DNA from: Candidatus Woesearchaeota archaeon
GTDB lineage: Archaea; Nanobdellota; Nanobdellia; Woesearchaeales; UBA525
Direction: 5' to 3'
Assembly (NCBI GenBank): GCA_014874255.1
Contig: JACWAN010000096.1
Location: 1 to 42,675 of the forward strand
DNA: 42,675 nucleotides
Positions within the stretch are counted from its first letter, which is position 1. Every line of letters starts with the position of its first letter. The position numbers were made by a program, and so were the translations under genes. Shown here piece by piece: positions 15,042 through 22,978 of this stretch. The notes beneath the pieces are model-generated. The model worked only from the letters and a program-made list of their open reading frames with translations. It was not told the origin of the DNA and did no database searches.

Positions 15042-16102
15042 CTGCGTCCGCCTCCCTCATCCTTCTTTTCCTTCGCATTCGCCGCCTGTTCCGCGCCGCC
15101 CTTCCCTTCGCCGTTCTCAAGGCCTTCTTTCGGCTGCTGCGTGCCGTTCTTGTAGATGCTCACGAAGACGTCGTCCAGGTTCGGCTTGTTGAGCCTGATG
15201 TCGAGGAGCTGCTCGCCCGCCTTCTCGAGGAGCGTGAGCACCTCCTTGATGATCCGCTCCGGCTCCTCGGTCCGGATGGTGAGATAGGTGCCTTGCCGCG
15301 CCACCCCGGTGATGTTCTTCCCCTTCAGCTTCGGCACGATCTTCGCGTAGCTGCCAGGGTAGCTCTCCACCATGATCTCCTGCTCCTTGTTGTACTTGAG
15401 CTTCAGCTTGTCCGGCGTGTCGACGTCGACGAGCCGGCCGTCCTTGACGATCGCGATCCGGCTGCAGAGCGTGTCCAGTTCGTTGAGGTGGTGGCTGCTC
15501 AGCACGACGGTGGTGCCGCGCATGTTGATGCGGCGCACGACCTCCCAGATCTGGTTGCGCAGCACGGGGTCGAGATCGGCCGTCGGCTCGTCCAGGATCA
15601 GGACGGCAGGGTTGTGGACCATGGCGCACGCGATGTCCAGCCGCCGCTTCATCCCGCCGCTCAGGTCCTTCGCCATGACGTACTGGCTCGCCTTGAGGCC
15701 CATCAACCGGAGGAGGACGTCGACGTTGGAGCGGATGGCGCGGCCGCTCAGGTCGTACATCTGCGCGAAGTACTCGAGGTTCTCCCGCACGGTGAGCTTC
15801 TCGTAGAAGCTGGGCGTCTGCGCCGCGAAGCCGTAGCTCTTGTTCACGACGAGCGGCTTCAGGAGGATGTTGAACGCGCGGCCGTTGCCTGCGGCGTCGT
15901 ACTGCGTGTAGGTCACCATGCCCCTGTCGGGCCGCAGGAACCCGACGAGCAGGTTCAGGAGCGTGGTCTTGCCGCTGCCCGAGGAGCCGATGATGCCGAG
16001 GATCTCCCCCTGCTCCACCTTGAGCGAGACGTCCCGCAGGACGTGGTTCTCGCCGAAGGACTTGGAGACGCCCCTCACCTCGAAGACGGCCCTCGACCCC
16101 AT
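15038..16102 (-). CDS. ABC transporter ATP-binding protein
   Basis: A 354-residue ATPase subunit. It shows Walker A GSSGSGKT (residues 39-46), a Q-loop in the AAQTPSFYEKLTV region, the signature LSGGMKRRLD, Walker B AVLILDEPTADLDP and the switch His in VLSSHHLNELD. After about residue 230 there is an extra C-terminal domain of about 90 residues (VESYPGSYAKIVPKLKG, LTIRTEEPERIIKEVL), common in exporters of the CcmA/DrrA type. It ends in a Lys/Glu/Gly-rich tail. Start ATG at 16102 is 27 bp from a TATA box (16125-16133), so the mRNA is probably leaderless. It powers the permease encoded directly downstream. Confidence 0.93.
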   Translation of the reverse strand: MGSRAVFEVRGVSKSFGENHVLRDVSLKVEQGEILGIIGSSGSGKTTLLNLLVGFLRPDRGMVTYTQYDAAGNGRAFNILLKPLVVNKSYGFAAQTPSFYEKLTVRENLEYFAQMYDLSGRAIRSNVDVLLRLMGLKASQYVMAKDLSGGMKRRLDIACAMVHNPAVLILDEPTADLDPVLRNQIWEVVRRINMRGTTVVLSSHHLNELDTLCSRIAIVKDGRLVDVDTPDKLKLKYNKEQEIMVESYPGSYAKIVPKLKGKNITGVARQGTYLTIRTEEPERIIKEVLTLLEKAGEQLLDIRLNKPNLDDVFVSIYKNGTQQPKEGLENGEGKGGAEQAANAKEKKDEGGGRR

Positions 16103-16124
16103 GCCAGCCGTTGCGTCCCCGCGT

Positions 16125-16133
16125 TTTATAAAT
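16125..16133 (-). promoter_or_regulatory. TATA box of the ABC exporter operon
   Basis: ATTTATAAA on the minus strand is centred 27 bp upstream of the ATPase ATG at 16102. This is the standard archaeal spacing for a transcript that starts at or next to the start codon. Confidence 0.7.
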
Positions 16134-16207
16134 GTTGTTCAAAGGGCGGTTTTGCCGTCGGCTCCTTTTATTTTTTCAGTCTCCGTTTCCCGTCTCGTCC
16201 TTGAGAA

Positions 16208-16338
16208 CATCATCGCCGCCGTCCACAGGGTGAGCGTCCCGGCCGAGAAAGAAGCGGGTGCGGCGGAGGTCGGCCCCTTCGGGGAGGACCCGCACCTTCG
16301 GGAAAAAAGCGGAGAGCGAACAGGACGCGGCGATGATG
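16208..16338. repeat. Repeat family 3, copy 1 (ATCATCGCC ends)
   Basis: A non-coding element of about 131 bp with terminal inverted repeats CATCATCGCCGCCGTCC and GGACGCGGCGATGATG. The middle carries GGTCGGCCCCTTCGGGGAGGACCCGC (split here for reading: GGTCGGCCCC, TTCG, GGGGAGGACCCGC), a GC hairpin, and then GCGGAGAGCGAAC. The copy at 28646-28778 is clearly homologous in reverse orientation. No clear target duplication is visible. It ends 9 bp from the methyltransferase stop. Confidence 0.7.
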
Positions 16339-16347
16339 CGAAAAACA

Positions 16348-17001
16348 TTATTTCCGTCCGACGAGCGCCCTCTTCAGCGAACGCAAGTAGAGATTGCGTG
16401 ACGGCACGACGATCTCTTCCAGCCGCATGCCGAAGGCGTCCGCGAGCCGTCCGGTCTCCAGCAGCCGGAAGCCCCACGCTTTGCTCGCGGCCTTCCCGAC
16501 GGGATCGTCCTTGATGGTCACGAGGAGGAGCGTGCCGCCAGGCCTGAGGACGCGCAGCAGCTCCCGCGCCGCGCGCTCCGTGTCCGGGACGTATTCGAGC
16601 ATGCCCGCGCTCATCACGAGATCGAACTCGCCGTCTCCGAACGGGTGCGGTCCTCCGTCCGGATAGGCGCGTGCCGCGCGCAGGTCGAGCGCGTCCGCTC
16701 CGTAGAGCGCGATCCCCTTCTCTTTCGCGCGCCGCTCCGCCAGTCCGAGCATCTGCGGCGAGCGGTCGAACGCGTGGATGCTCGCGAGCTCGCCCCGTTC
16801 GCGCAGCACGTCGTCGAGCGCGAAGGAGAGCGGGCAGTGGCCGCAGCCCGCATCGAGCACCCTCGCTCCGTCGAGGATGCGCTTCCCGGGCTGCCGGAAC
16901 AACGAGCGGTAGAACCCCTCGTAGCCCGCGAGCGCAGCGCACGCGGCGTAGGTCTTCGAAGCGAACGAACCGTATGCCATCCTCTCGCCCCTTTCGCTCA
17001 T
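16348..17001 (-). CDS. Class I SAM-dependent methyltransferase
   Basis: A 217-residue Rossmann-fold methyltransferase. Motif I VLDAGCGHCPLSFAL is at about residues 47-61, motif II IHAFDRSPQMLGLAE follows, and the motif IV region is FDLVMSAGMLEYVPD, then LLRVLRPGGTLLLVTI. The C-terminal part (LLETGRLADAFG) is typical of class I methyltransferases acting on small molecules or lipids. It starts 4 bp after the stop of the upstream radical SAM gene, so both are in one operon and probably modify the same substrate. The substrate is unknown. Confidence 0.85.
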   Translation of the reverse strand: MSERGERMAYGSFASKTYAACAALAGYEGFYRSLFRQPGKRILDGARVLDAGCGHCPLSFALDDVLRERGELASIHAFDRSPQMLGLAERRAKEKGIALYGADALDLRAARAYPDGGPHPFGDGEFDLVMSAGMLEYVPDTERAARELLRVLRPGGTLLLVTIKDDPVGKAASKAWGFRLLETGRLADAFGMRLEEIVVPSRNLYLRSLKRALVGRK

Positions 17002-17005
17002 CCCT

Positions 17006-18040
17006 TCATCCTTTGAGCCGTGTCGGCAGCAATCCGCACCCCTCGCATCCGGGCGGCGTCGTCCCGGCGAGCATCATCCTCGCCGCGCGCCTCATCTCCC
17101 CGGCAGGATCCTCCACCGTCGTCTTGTGCCTGATCTGGCAATAGGCCGCGCTGCCGTTGTAGTGGATGTAGGCCATCCTCGTCTGCTTGCACACGTTTCC
17201 CGCGTTGCTCAGGCCGGAGGCGGTGAAGATGACCGCCTTCACTCCGCGCGGCCGCGGCAGCACGAGCCGGTCGAGCGTCTCCTCCTTGAGGCCTGGGCCG
17301 TACCAGTTCGTGTAGTCGCCGTGCGCCGCGTCGCACGTCGCGAGCGGCGCGAACACCATGAAGTCCGGCTCGATCTCGCGGTCGAGGGCGAGGATCCGCT
17401 CCTCAAGATGCTGCCTGTCGCTCTTCCGGACGACGCCGGAGATGCCGATGAGCATCGTGCCGTCGCGCGCCTCCCGCGCCTCCCGCAATGCGCGGACGTT
17501 CTTGACGACGAGATCGTAGTCGAGCCCTCTCCGCATCCGTTCCATCTCCTCTGGCCGTGAAGCGTCGAGCGAGACGAGGTAGGCATCGAGCCCGCTTCCC
17601 AGCACTTCCTCGCGCCGCTCTTCGTCCAGGAGCGTGCCGTTCGAGACCGTGTAGGTGAAGATGCCTCTCCGTTTCGCTTCCTCGACGAACCGCGCGAATT
17701 GCGGATGGAGCAGCGGCTCTCCCTGTCCCTGGAGCTGGAGTGCGACGACGGAAGGATGGTCGTCGAGAGCTTTCCGGTAGGCGCTCTGGCTCATGTTGCC
17801 TGAGCGCGTGCCTGCGCGATGGAGCTCGCCCGGCCCCTTTCCCGCGTGCTGGAGGCAGTAGCCGCATCCGAGGTTGCAGAGCGAGGTGAGCTCTATCTGG
17901 AGGTATGCGGCCGGATCGCCGCGCGCCGCGTCGCCGAGCAGCGCGTTATACAGCCGGCCGGGGTGGCGAGCGATCGGGTGTTCCAATATCCTCGCTTTCA
18001 TCCCGAGCCGGGCGAGTCCCGTGATTGTCCTGATCCTCAT
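17006..18040 (-). CDS. Radical SAM protein with SPASM-like C-terminal cysteines
   Basis: A 344-residue radical SAM enzyme. The cluster motif CNLGCGYC (CxxxCxxC, about residues 56-63) follows a strand with QIELTS. The barrel continues with VALQLQGQGEPLLHP, TVSNGTLLDEE, VSLDA and LIGISGVV. The C-terminal part has further cysteines (VCKQTRMAYIHYNGSAAYC and GCEGCG) that could hold an auxiliary iron-sulfur cluster, as in SPASM/Twitch proteins. The methyltransferase directly downstream suggests a two-step modification of a peptide, lipid or nucleotide. A TATA-like GGTTATATG lies about 31 bp before the ATG. The region 18041-18248 upstream holds this promoter and T-rich sequence but no gene. Confidence 0.85.
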   Translation of the reverse strand: MRIRTITGLARLGMKARILEHPIARHPGRLYNALLGDAARGDPAAYLQIELTSLCNLGCGYCLQHAGKGPGELHRAGTRSGNMSQSAYRKALDDHPSVVALQLQGQGEPLLHPQFARFVEEAKRRGIFTYTVSNGTLLDEERREEVLGSGLDAYLVSLDASRPEEMERMRRGLDYDLVVKNVRALREAREARDGTMLIGISGVVRKSDRQHLEERILALDREIEPDFMVFAPLATCDAAHGDYTNWYGPGLKEETLDRLVLPRPRGVKAVIFTASGLSNAGNVCKQTRMAYIHYNGSAAYCQIRHKTTVEDPAGEMRRAARMMLAGTTPPGCEGCGLLPTRLKG

Positions 18041-18248
18041 GATCGTCTTCCTCGTCTGCTCTTCAACATATAACCACTTTCTAGTAGTATGTTCGTTTGA
18101 GTATTACTTCCTTTCTCTTGTATTTTCTCGTATTATGTCAAAAAGACGAGATTCTTTGATGATATCGACAAAAATAGGCTTGAGAATCAAGGGTGTTGCG
18201 TAGTGCGAGAAGAAGCAGAAAAACCGTTTCCGGATCGACGCGATTCTT

Positions 18249-18503
18249 TCAGCACGCGTTGAGCAGCAGGAGGCTTCCGACCGCGACGGCACCCAAGGCG
18301 TAGCGGGGATGGCTCTTCGCCGTTTCGTACGCCCTCGCAGCGAGGTCCCGTGTGCCTGACGCGAGCAGCCGCAGCCCGTGCGAGGCGGTGACAGGCAGGG
18401 ATATCCCGTTCTCGGTCCGTTGCCCGCCGACGGGTCCGCTCCGTGCATTCCCTGAATACGCATCCCCTACTGATCCGTCCAGCGACTCATATCCTTGTGT
18501 CAT
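18249..18503 (-). CDS. Small protein with C-terminal membrane anchor
   Basis: 84 residues: a polar Gly/Ser-rich N-terminal half, an amphipathic middle (GLRLLASGTRDLAARAYETA) and a C-terminal hydrophobic anchor (YALGAVAVGSLLLLNAC) at the very end. A strong Shine-Dalgarno (GGAGATG) stands 5-7 bp before the ATG, which is the main reason to accept it. It is transcribed divergently from the Lrp-like regulator, so it may be under that regulator's control. No family is recognised. Confidence 0.55.
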   Translation of the reverse strand: MTQGYESLDGSVGDAYSGNARSGPVGGQRTENGISLPVTASHGLRLLASGTRDLAARAYETAKSHPRYALGAVAVGSLLLLNAC

Positions 18504-18602
18504 GTTCTCATCTCCACATCATATGTTCCCGTCTGTTTTGTCTGTTTTCCGGAGGTGTTCTTTTTTACATAGATAATACTTATGACTGTGAAATATACAT
18601 TA

Positions 18603-18630
18603 ATATCAGAAAACTTAAAAATATTGATAT
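18603..18630 (+). promoter_or_regulatory. Lrp-gene promoter with half-sites around the TATA box
   Basis: A TATA box CTTAAAAAT (18614-18622) lies about 26 bp before the ATG at 18644. The half-sites ATATCA (18603-18608) and TGATAT (18625-18630) form an inverted repeat on either side of it. Autoregulation by the Lrp-like protein is a natural reading. The half-sites resemble those of the ArsR operator at 3680. Confidence 0.5.
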
Positions 18631-18643
18631 GTTTCAACATAAA

Positions 18644-19600
18644 ATGTCCATCGATTTGCTTGACCGGAAGATCCTCTACGAGCTCGACCGGAACTGCCGC
18701 GCGACGCACGCACAGATCGCGAAAGCCGTGAAGAGCGGCCGCAACGTCGTCGCCTACCGCATCCGGAAGCTCGAGGAGCAAGGCATCATCCGCGGCTACT
18801 TCGCCGAGATCAACAACCACGCGCTCGGCCTCACCGGCTTCCGCGCCTTCTTCCGTTTCGCCCATCACGACCCTGCCCGGATCGCGGCGTTCTTCGGGGA
18901 AGCGCTCAAGGACCCCCGTGTCGCGTGGTGCTTCTCGGTCAAGGGACAATGGGACGCGGACATCGTCTACTGGGCGAAGAGCCGCTTCGAGTTCTACCGC
19001 CTCCTCGCAGGCCTCAAGACCGCGTTCAGCGATCTCCTCGCCGAGGAACGCGTCGCGGTCATCGTCGACATCTGGCACTTCCCCAAGCGCTACCTCGTCG
19101 GCGACAAGCGAGACAACCACTACCTCTTCAGCGAGACCGACGCGACCGTGACGCCGGAAGAAGGGGCAATCCTCCGAGCGCTCGCCTTCGACAGCCGCAA
19201 GGACATCCTCCGCCTCAGCCGCGAGACGGACCTGAGCGTCAACACCGCGAAGAAATATCTCGCCTCGCTCCTCAAGAAGAAGGTGATCCTCGCCTTCCGC
19301 CCCTTCATCGACATCGCCGCCCTCGGCTACCGGTATTCGCGGCTCCACCTCACGCTCCGCGATCACACCGAGGAGCAGCGGCGCAGCATCCTCACCTTCC
19401 TCTCCCTGGACCCCGACGTCGTCTATCTCGACTTCTACATCAACGGCGCCGACGTCGAGATCGAGTATCACGTGCCTTCGGAGGACGCGCTCGACGCGAA
19501 GATCGACGTGCTCCTCTCGCGCTTCGGCGCCGTCATCGCGGCCTACGAGACCGTCAAGTTCGAGAAGGAGCACGTCGTCCGCTACCTGCCAGGAGCATAG
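18644..19600 (+). CDS. Lrp/AsnC-like transcription regulator with two HTH units
   Basis: 318 residues. The N-terminus is the classic Lrp start (IDLLDRKILYELDRNCR) followed by the recognition region (VKSGRNVVAYRIRKLEEQGII, residues about 26-46). A ligand-domain-like part comes next. A second HTH (VTPEEGAILRALAFDSRKDI, then DLSVNTAKKYLASLLKKK) and a further alpha/beta part follow, so the protein looks like two fused Lrp-type units. The ATG at 18644 was preferred to the one at 18629 because of TATA spacing and the Lrp-typical first residues. Its promoter has flanking half-sites, and its stop codon lies inside the target duplication of a MITE. Confidence 0.82.
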   Translation: MSIDLLDRKILYELDRNCRATHAQIAKAVKSGRNVVAYRIRKLEEQGIIRGYFAEINNHALGLTGFRAFFRFAHHDPARIAAFFGEALKDPRVAWCFSVKGQWDADIVYWAKSRFEFYRLLAGLKTAFSDLLAEERVAVIVDIWHFPKRYLVGDKRDNHYLFSETDATVTPEEGAILRALAFDSRKDILRLSRETDLSVNTAKKYLASLLKKKVILAFRPFIDIAALGYRYSRLHLTLRDHTEEQRRSILTFLSLDPDVVYLDFYINGADVEIEYHVPSEDALDAKIDVLLSRFGAVIAAYETVKFEKEHVVRYLPGA

Positions 19601-19604
19601 CGCC

Positions 19605-19769
19605 GGCTCTTCGGCAAATTCGCTTTGCGGTGTTGCCGGCTGCGACCCGTGTCGCTGTGTTCTTCGCGTCAGCGGAGCTCCCCGTAGGGGGCAACCCCCT
19701 CTCCTCCTTCGCTTCATTCTCTGCTACGGGTCGCCCTTTGGCCGGCAACACATCATTTGCCTAAGAGCC
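19605..19769. mobile_element. MITE family 2, copy 1 (9-bp target duplication)
   Basis: A 165-bp non-coding element. Its ends are GGCTCTTCGGCAAATT and ATTTGCCTAAGAGCC, and a second inverted pair (GTGTTGCCGGC and GCCGGCAACAC) lies inside. It is flanked by the perfect direct repeat CATAGCGCC (19596-19604 and 19770-19778). The left duplication contains the TAG stop of the Lrp-like gene, so insertion happened exactly at its end. A GC core (CTCCCCGTAGGGGGCAACCC) sits in the centre. Confidence 0.88.
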
Positions 19770-19783
19770 CATAGCGCCGCAAT

Positions 19784-19823
19784 CTTTATATTGCTCTCGG
19801 AATCCGCTCCGGACAGGTGGGGG
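19784..19823 (+). promoter_or_regulatory. glyA promoter and SD
   Basis: A TATA-like CTTTATATT (19784-19792) lies about 38 bp upstream of the ATG at 19826, and GGTGGGGG (19816-19823) is the Shine-Dalgarno. The MITE end is only 14 bp upstream of the TATA box. Confidence 0.55.
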
Positions 19824-19825
19824 CG

Positions 19826-21079
19826 ATGTACGGTCATCTCAAGGAAGCGGACCCGGCGGTCTACGCGATTATGCGGCGCGAGCTCGCCCGCCAGCGCGAA
19901 GGCGCAGAGCTGATCCCGAGCGAGAATCTCGTCTCTTTGCCGGTGCTGGAAGCGCTGGGCAGCGTCTTCACGAACAAGTACAGCGAGGGCTACCCGAAGA
20001 AGCGCTATTACGGCGGGAACGAGTTCATCGACCAGTCAGAGGAACTGGCGATCGAGCGCGCCAAGCAGCTCTTCGGGGCTGAGCACGTCAACGTCCAGCC
20101 CCTTTCCGGGAGCCCGGCGAACATGGCCGCGTACTTCGCGCTGATGGAGCGGGGCGACAAGCTCATGGGCTTGAAGCTCGACCACGGCGGCCACTTGACG
20201 CACGGTCACCCGGTCAACTTCAGCGGCAAGTACTACACGATCGTGCCGTACGAGGTCGACCCGACGACGGAACGTTTGAACTACGACGCGATCGAGGCGC
20301 TCGCGATGAAGGAACGGCCGAAGGTCCTCCTCGCAGGCTTCACCGCGTACCCGCGGGACATCGACTACAAACGTTTCCGGGAGATCGCGGACAGGTGCGG
20401 CGCGTACCTCATGGCGGACATCAGCCACACCGCCGGCCTCATCGCCGGCAAGCAGCTCATGAACCCGGTGCCGTACTGCGACGTCGTCACGACGACGACG
20501 CACAAGACCTTGCGGGGACCGCGCGGCGCGATGATCCTGTGCCGGCAGCAGCACGCGCAAGCGATCGACAAGGCGGTCTTCCCGGGTTTGCAGGGCGGGC
20601 CGCACGAGAACGTCATCGCCGCGAAAGCGGTAGCGTTCGCCGAGGCGCTCAAGCCCGAGTTCCAGGCGTATGCGAAACAAGTCATCGCGAACGCGAAAGC
20701 GCTCGGCGAAGCCCTGACGGCGAGAGGGGTCCGTCTCGTGACCGGCGGCACGGACACGCACCTGCTGCTCGCCGACGTCAGGCCGTTCAGGATCACCGGG
20801 AAAGCCGCCGAGTCGGCGCTCGACAAGGCGGGCATCTACGTCAACAAGAACACGATCCCTTACGACCCGGAGAAACCCTTTGTCACGTCCGGCATCCGGA
20901 TGGGCACTCCCACCTTGACGACGCGCGGGATGAAAGAAGGGGAGATGAAGGTCCTCGGCGGCCTGATCGTCGACGTCCTCGAGAACGCGGAGAACGGAGA
21001 GCGGCTCAAGGGCATCCGGGAACAAGTGCTCGCGCTCTGCAAGCGGTTCCCAATCTACTCCGAGATACAACTCAGTTGA
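19826..21079 (+). CDS. glyA: Serine hydroxymethyltransferase
   Basis: 417 residues, normal length. Interconverts serine and glycine and loads a one-carbon unit on a folate/pterin carrier. PLP enzyme landmarks: LIPSENLVS near the start, KYSEGYPKKRYYGGNE, NVQPLSGSPANMAAY, LDHGGHLTHG, the aspartate region MADISHTAGLIAG and the Schiff-base lysine K227 in TTTHKTLRGPRG. The ATG at 19826 has a GGTGGGGG Shine-Dalgarno; a GTG at 19817 lies inside the leader. The two-domain ThyX-like gene follows on the same strand, a sensible one-carbon pairing. The 190-bp gap after it (21080-21270) is A/T-rich, probably holds the terminator and the next promoter, and has no gene. Confidence 0.95.
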   Translation: MYGHLKEADPAVYAIMRRELARQREGAELIPSENLVSLPVLEALGSVFTNKYSEGYPKKRYYGGNEFIDQSEELAIERAKQLFGAEHVNVQPLSGSPANMAAYFALMERGDKLMGLKLDHGGHLTHGHPVNFSGKYYTIVPYEVDPTTERLNYDAIEALAMKERPKVLLAGFTAYPRDIDYKRFREIADRCGAYLMADISHTAGLIAGKQLMNPVPYCDVVTTTTHKTLRGPRGAMILCRQQHAQAIDKAVFPGLQGGPHENVIAAKAVAFAEALKPEFQAYAKQVIANAKALGEALTARGVRLVTGGTDTHLLLADVRPFRITGKAAESALDKAGIYVNKNTIPYDPEKPFVTSGIRMGTPTLTTRGMKEGEMKVLGGLIVDVLENAENGERLKGIREQVLALCKRFPIYSEIQLS

Positions 21080-21270
21080 ATGATCAATGCTCCAGAACCG
21101 AAATTCCCAGACTAAAAAGAACCAATACCGAAAAAAAAGAACAATCCGAAACGTAGAACACGAAAATCATTTATTATTACTGATACTCATTATTACTAAT
21201 ATTTTATCATCACCATCATCATTTGATTCATTATCACGAACGTCCACATGACTGACTCCAGGGAACGACG

Positions 21271-22860
21271 ATGAAGCCGCAGAACCAGGACGAGTACACC
21301 GCCGGCGAGCGCGCCATCCTCGCGAAGCACGTCACAGCCATTGACGGCAATGTCTACTGCGTCAAGAACCTCCCGGAAGAAGTGGTCGCCGTCCTCTTCG
21401 CGTACGTCAGCAGGAGCCCGTTGAGCTTCCGCCGCAACCTCCTCAAGCTGATCGGCGAGGGCGAGCTCTACGTCAGGAACGTCACGGACGTCTACGGCGA
21501 GGACGACGCCGGCTACGCGTCCGCGAAAGAGAAGGCGATGAAGTTCCACGACAAATGGGTCGTCGGGTACGGCCACGGCTCGGTCGCGGAGCACGCGGAC
21601 ATCAAGTTCGCCCTCGAGGACGTCTCGATACTCTTCACGAAGGTCCTGGAGGACAACCGGCTCGGCCGCTACACGGAGAAATCGACGCGCTATGTCGAGT
21701 TCGACAAGCAGCATTATCACCGGCCGCACGCGCTCCTCGACGACCCCGTTCTCGGAAAACTCTACGTCGAGGCGTGCGACGCGCTCTTCGACCTGTACGA
21801 GGCGCTCCTCCCGAAGGTGCGCGATTACGTCCGCAGCCGATGGCCCCGCCCCGCGGAGATGCCGGAGCGGCCGTACGAGGCTTCCGTCAACGCGAAGGCG
21901 TTCGACGTCGTCCGCTACGTCTTACCGGCGTCGACGTACACGATGCTCGGCTGCTCGATGAACGCGCGCGTCGCGGAGCACGCGATCACGAAGCTGCTGA
22001 GCCACCCGCTCGAAGAAGTGCGGCTGGTCGGCGAGCGGATGCTCGCAGAAGGCCGCAAGATATGCCCGACGCTGCTGAAGCACGCCGCGCAGAGCGAGTA
22101 CCACACGGAGACGCGCATCGTCATGGACGCCCTCACGAAGAAGCTCCTCACGGGCACGGCGCCGAAGAACGGGAAGCCCGTCACGATCGTCCACTTCGAC
22201 CCGGAAGCCGAAGAGAAACTGATCGCGGCGATGCTCTACGAGCAGACCGAGATGTCGTACGCGGAATTAGTAATCAAAGTAAAAGGACTCGACCAGGAAC
22301 AGAGAAAATCCGTCATCCAATCCTACGTTGCGAAGAAAGGGAAGTTTGATTGGCCGCAGCGCGCGCTCGAGTCCGTCACGTTCACCGTCGACATCCTCAT
22401 GGACTACGGCGCGTTCCGCGACCTGCAGCGTCACCGGATGAACACGCAGCTCAACCAGCGCGTCACGACCGCTCACGGCTACGAGGTCCCGCAGGAGATC
22501 GCGGACGCCGGCCTCGAGAACGAGTTCGCCGTCGGGATGGAGCGCGCGCGGAAGGCGTACGAGACGATCGCGAAGACGCATCCGTTCGAGGCGCAGTACG
22601 TCGTCCCGCTCGCGTACCGGAAACGGACGCTCTTCGTCCTCAACCTGCGGAACCTAGAGCACATCGTCCGCCTGCGTTCGACGCCGCAGGGCCACATCTC
22701 CTACCGGCGGATCGCCCATCAGCTCTATGATGAAGTGGCCGCGCGGAGCCCGCTCCTCGCCTCGCTCCTCACCGTCGACAAGACGGAGCACTACCTCGGC
22801 CGCCTCGACGCGGAGCTCGCTACCGAGAAGAGACGGGAAGCGCTCGAGAAAAGGCAATAA
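21271..22860 (+). CDS. thyX: Two-domain FAD-dependent thymidylate synthase-like protein (ThyX/Thy1)
   Basis: 529 residues, twice the normal ThyX length, made of two Thy1-like halves (about 30-270 and 290-510). ThyX makes dTMP from dUMP using methylene-folate, FAD and NADPH, and its classical signature is RHRx7S-x-RY. In this protein the signature is divided: half 1 has DNR(128-130)LGRYTEK followed by STRY (138-141), so it keeps the Ser/Arg/Tyr end but not RH; half 2 has RHR (387-389) but continues MNTQLNQRVTTAHGY without the Ser. Since ThyX sites are built at subunit interfaces, the halves may complement each other. Location beside glyA supports a dTMP role; no ThyA is in the window. A non-synthase, FAD-dependent role is the main alternative. 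Confidence 0.82.
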   Translation: MKPQNQDEYTAGERAILAKHVTAIDGNVYCVKNLPEEVVAVLFAYVSRSPLSFRRNLLKLIGEGELYVRNVTDVYGEDDAGYASAKEKAMKFHDKWVVGYGHGSVAEHADIKFALEDVSILFTKVLEDNRLGRYTEKSTRYVEFDKQHYHRPHALLDDPVLGKLYVEACDALFDLYEALLPKVRDYVRSRWPRPAEMPERPYEASVNAKAFDVVRYVLPASTYTMLGCSMNARVAEHAITKLLSHPLEEVRLVGERMLAEGRKICPTLLKHAAQSEYHTETRIVMDALTKKLLTGTAPKNGKPVTIVHFDPEAEEKLIAAMLYEQTEMSYAELVIKVKGLDQEQRKSVIQSYVAKKGKFDWPQRALESVTFTVDILMDYGAFRDLQRHRMNTQLNQRVTTAHGYEVPQEIADAGLENEFAVGMERARKAYETIAKTHPFEAQYVVPLAYRKRTLFVLNLRNLEHIVRLRSTPQGHISYRRIAHQLYDEVAARSPLLASLLTVDKTEHYLGRLDAELATEKRREALEKRQ

Positions 22861-22978
22861 AATATAAATCAGGAGATTCTCGTCCCGCCTACCCATAACC
22901 GCGTCTCATCACTGAACGGCATCTCCCTGATGTGCTCTCTCCGAGAAAAAGAGGAATATTTCCGAATAACTCGGAAGA

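Noticed and set aside
13018-15120. 700-codon minus frame overlapping the ABC permease
   Set aside because: Same strand, other frame; Arg-rich shadow without hydrophobic segments. The 13029-15041 frame has helices and an ATGA overlap.
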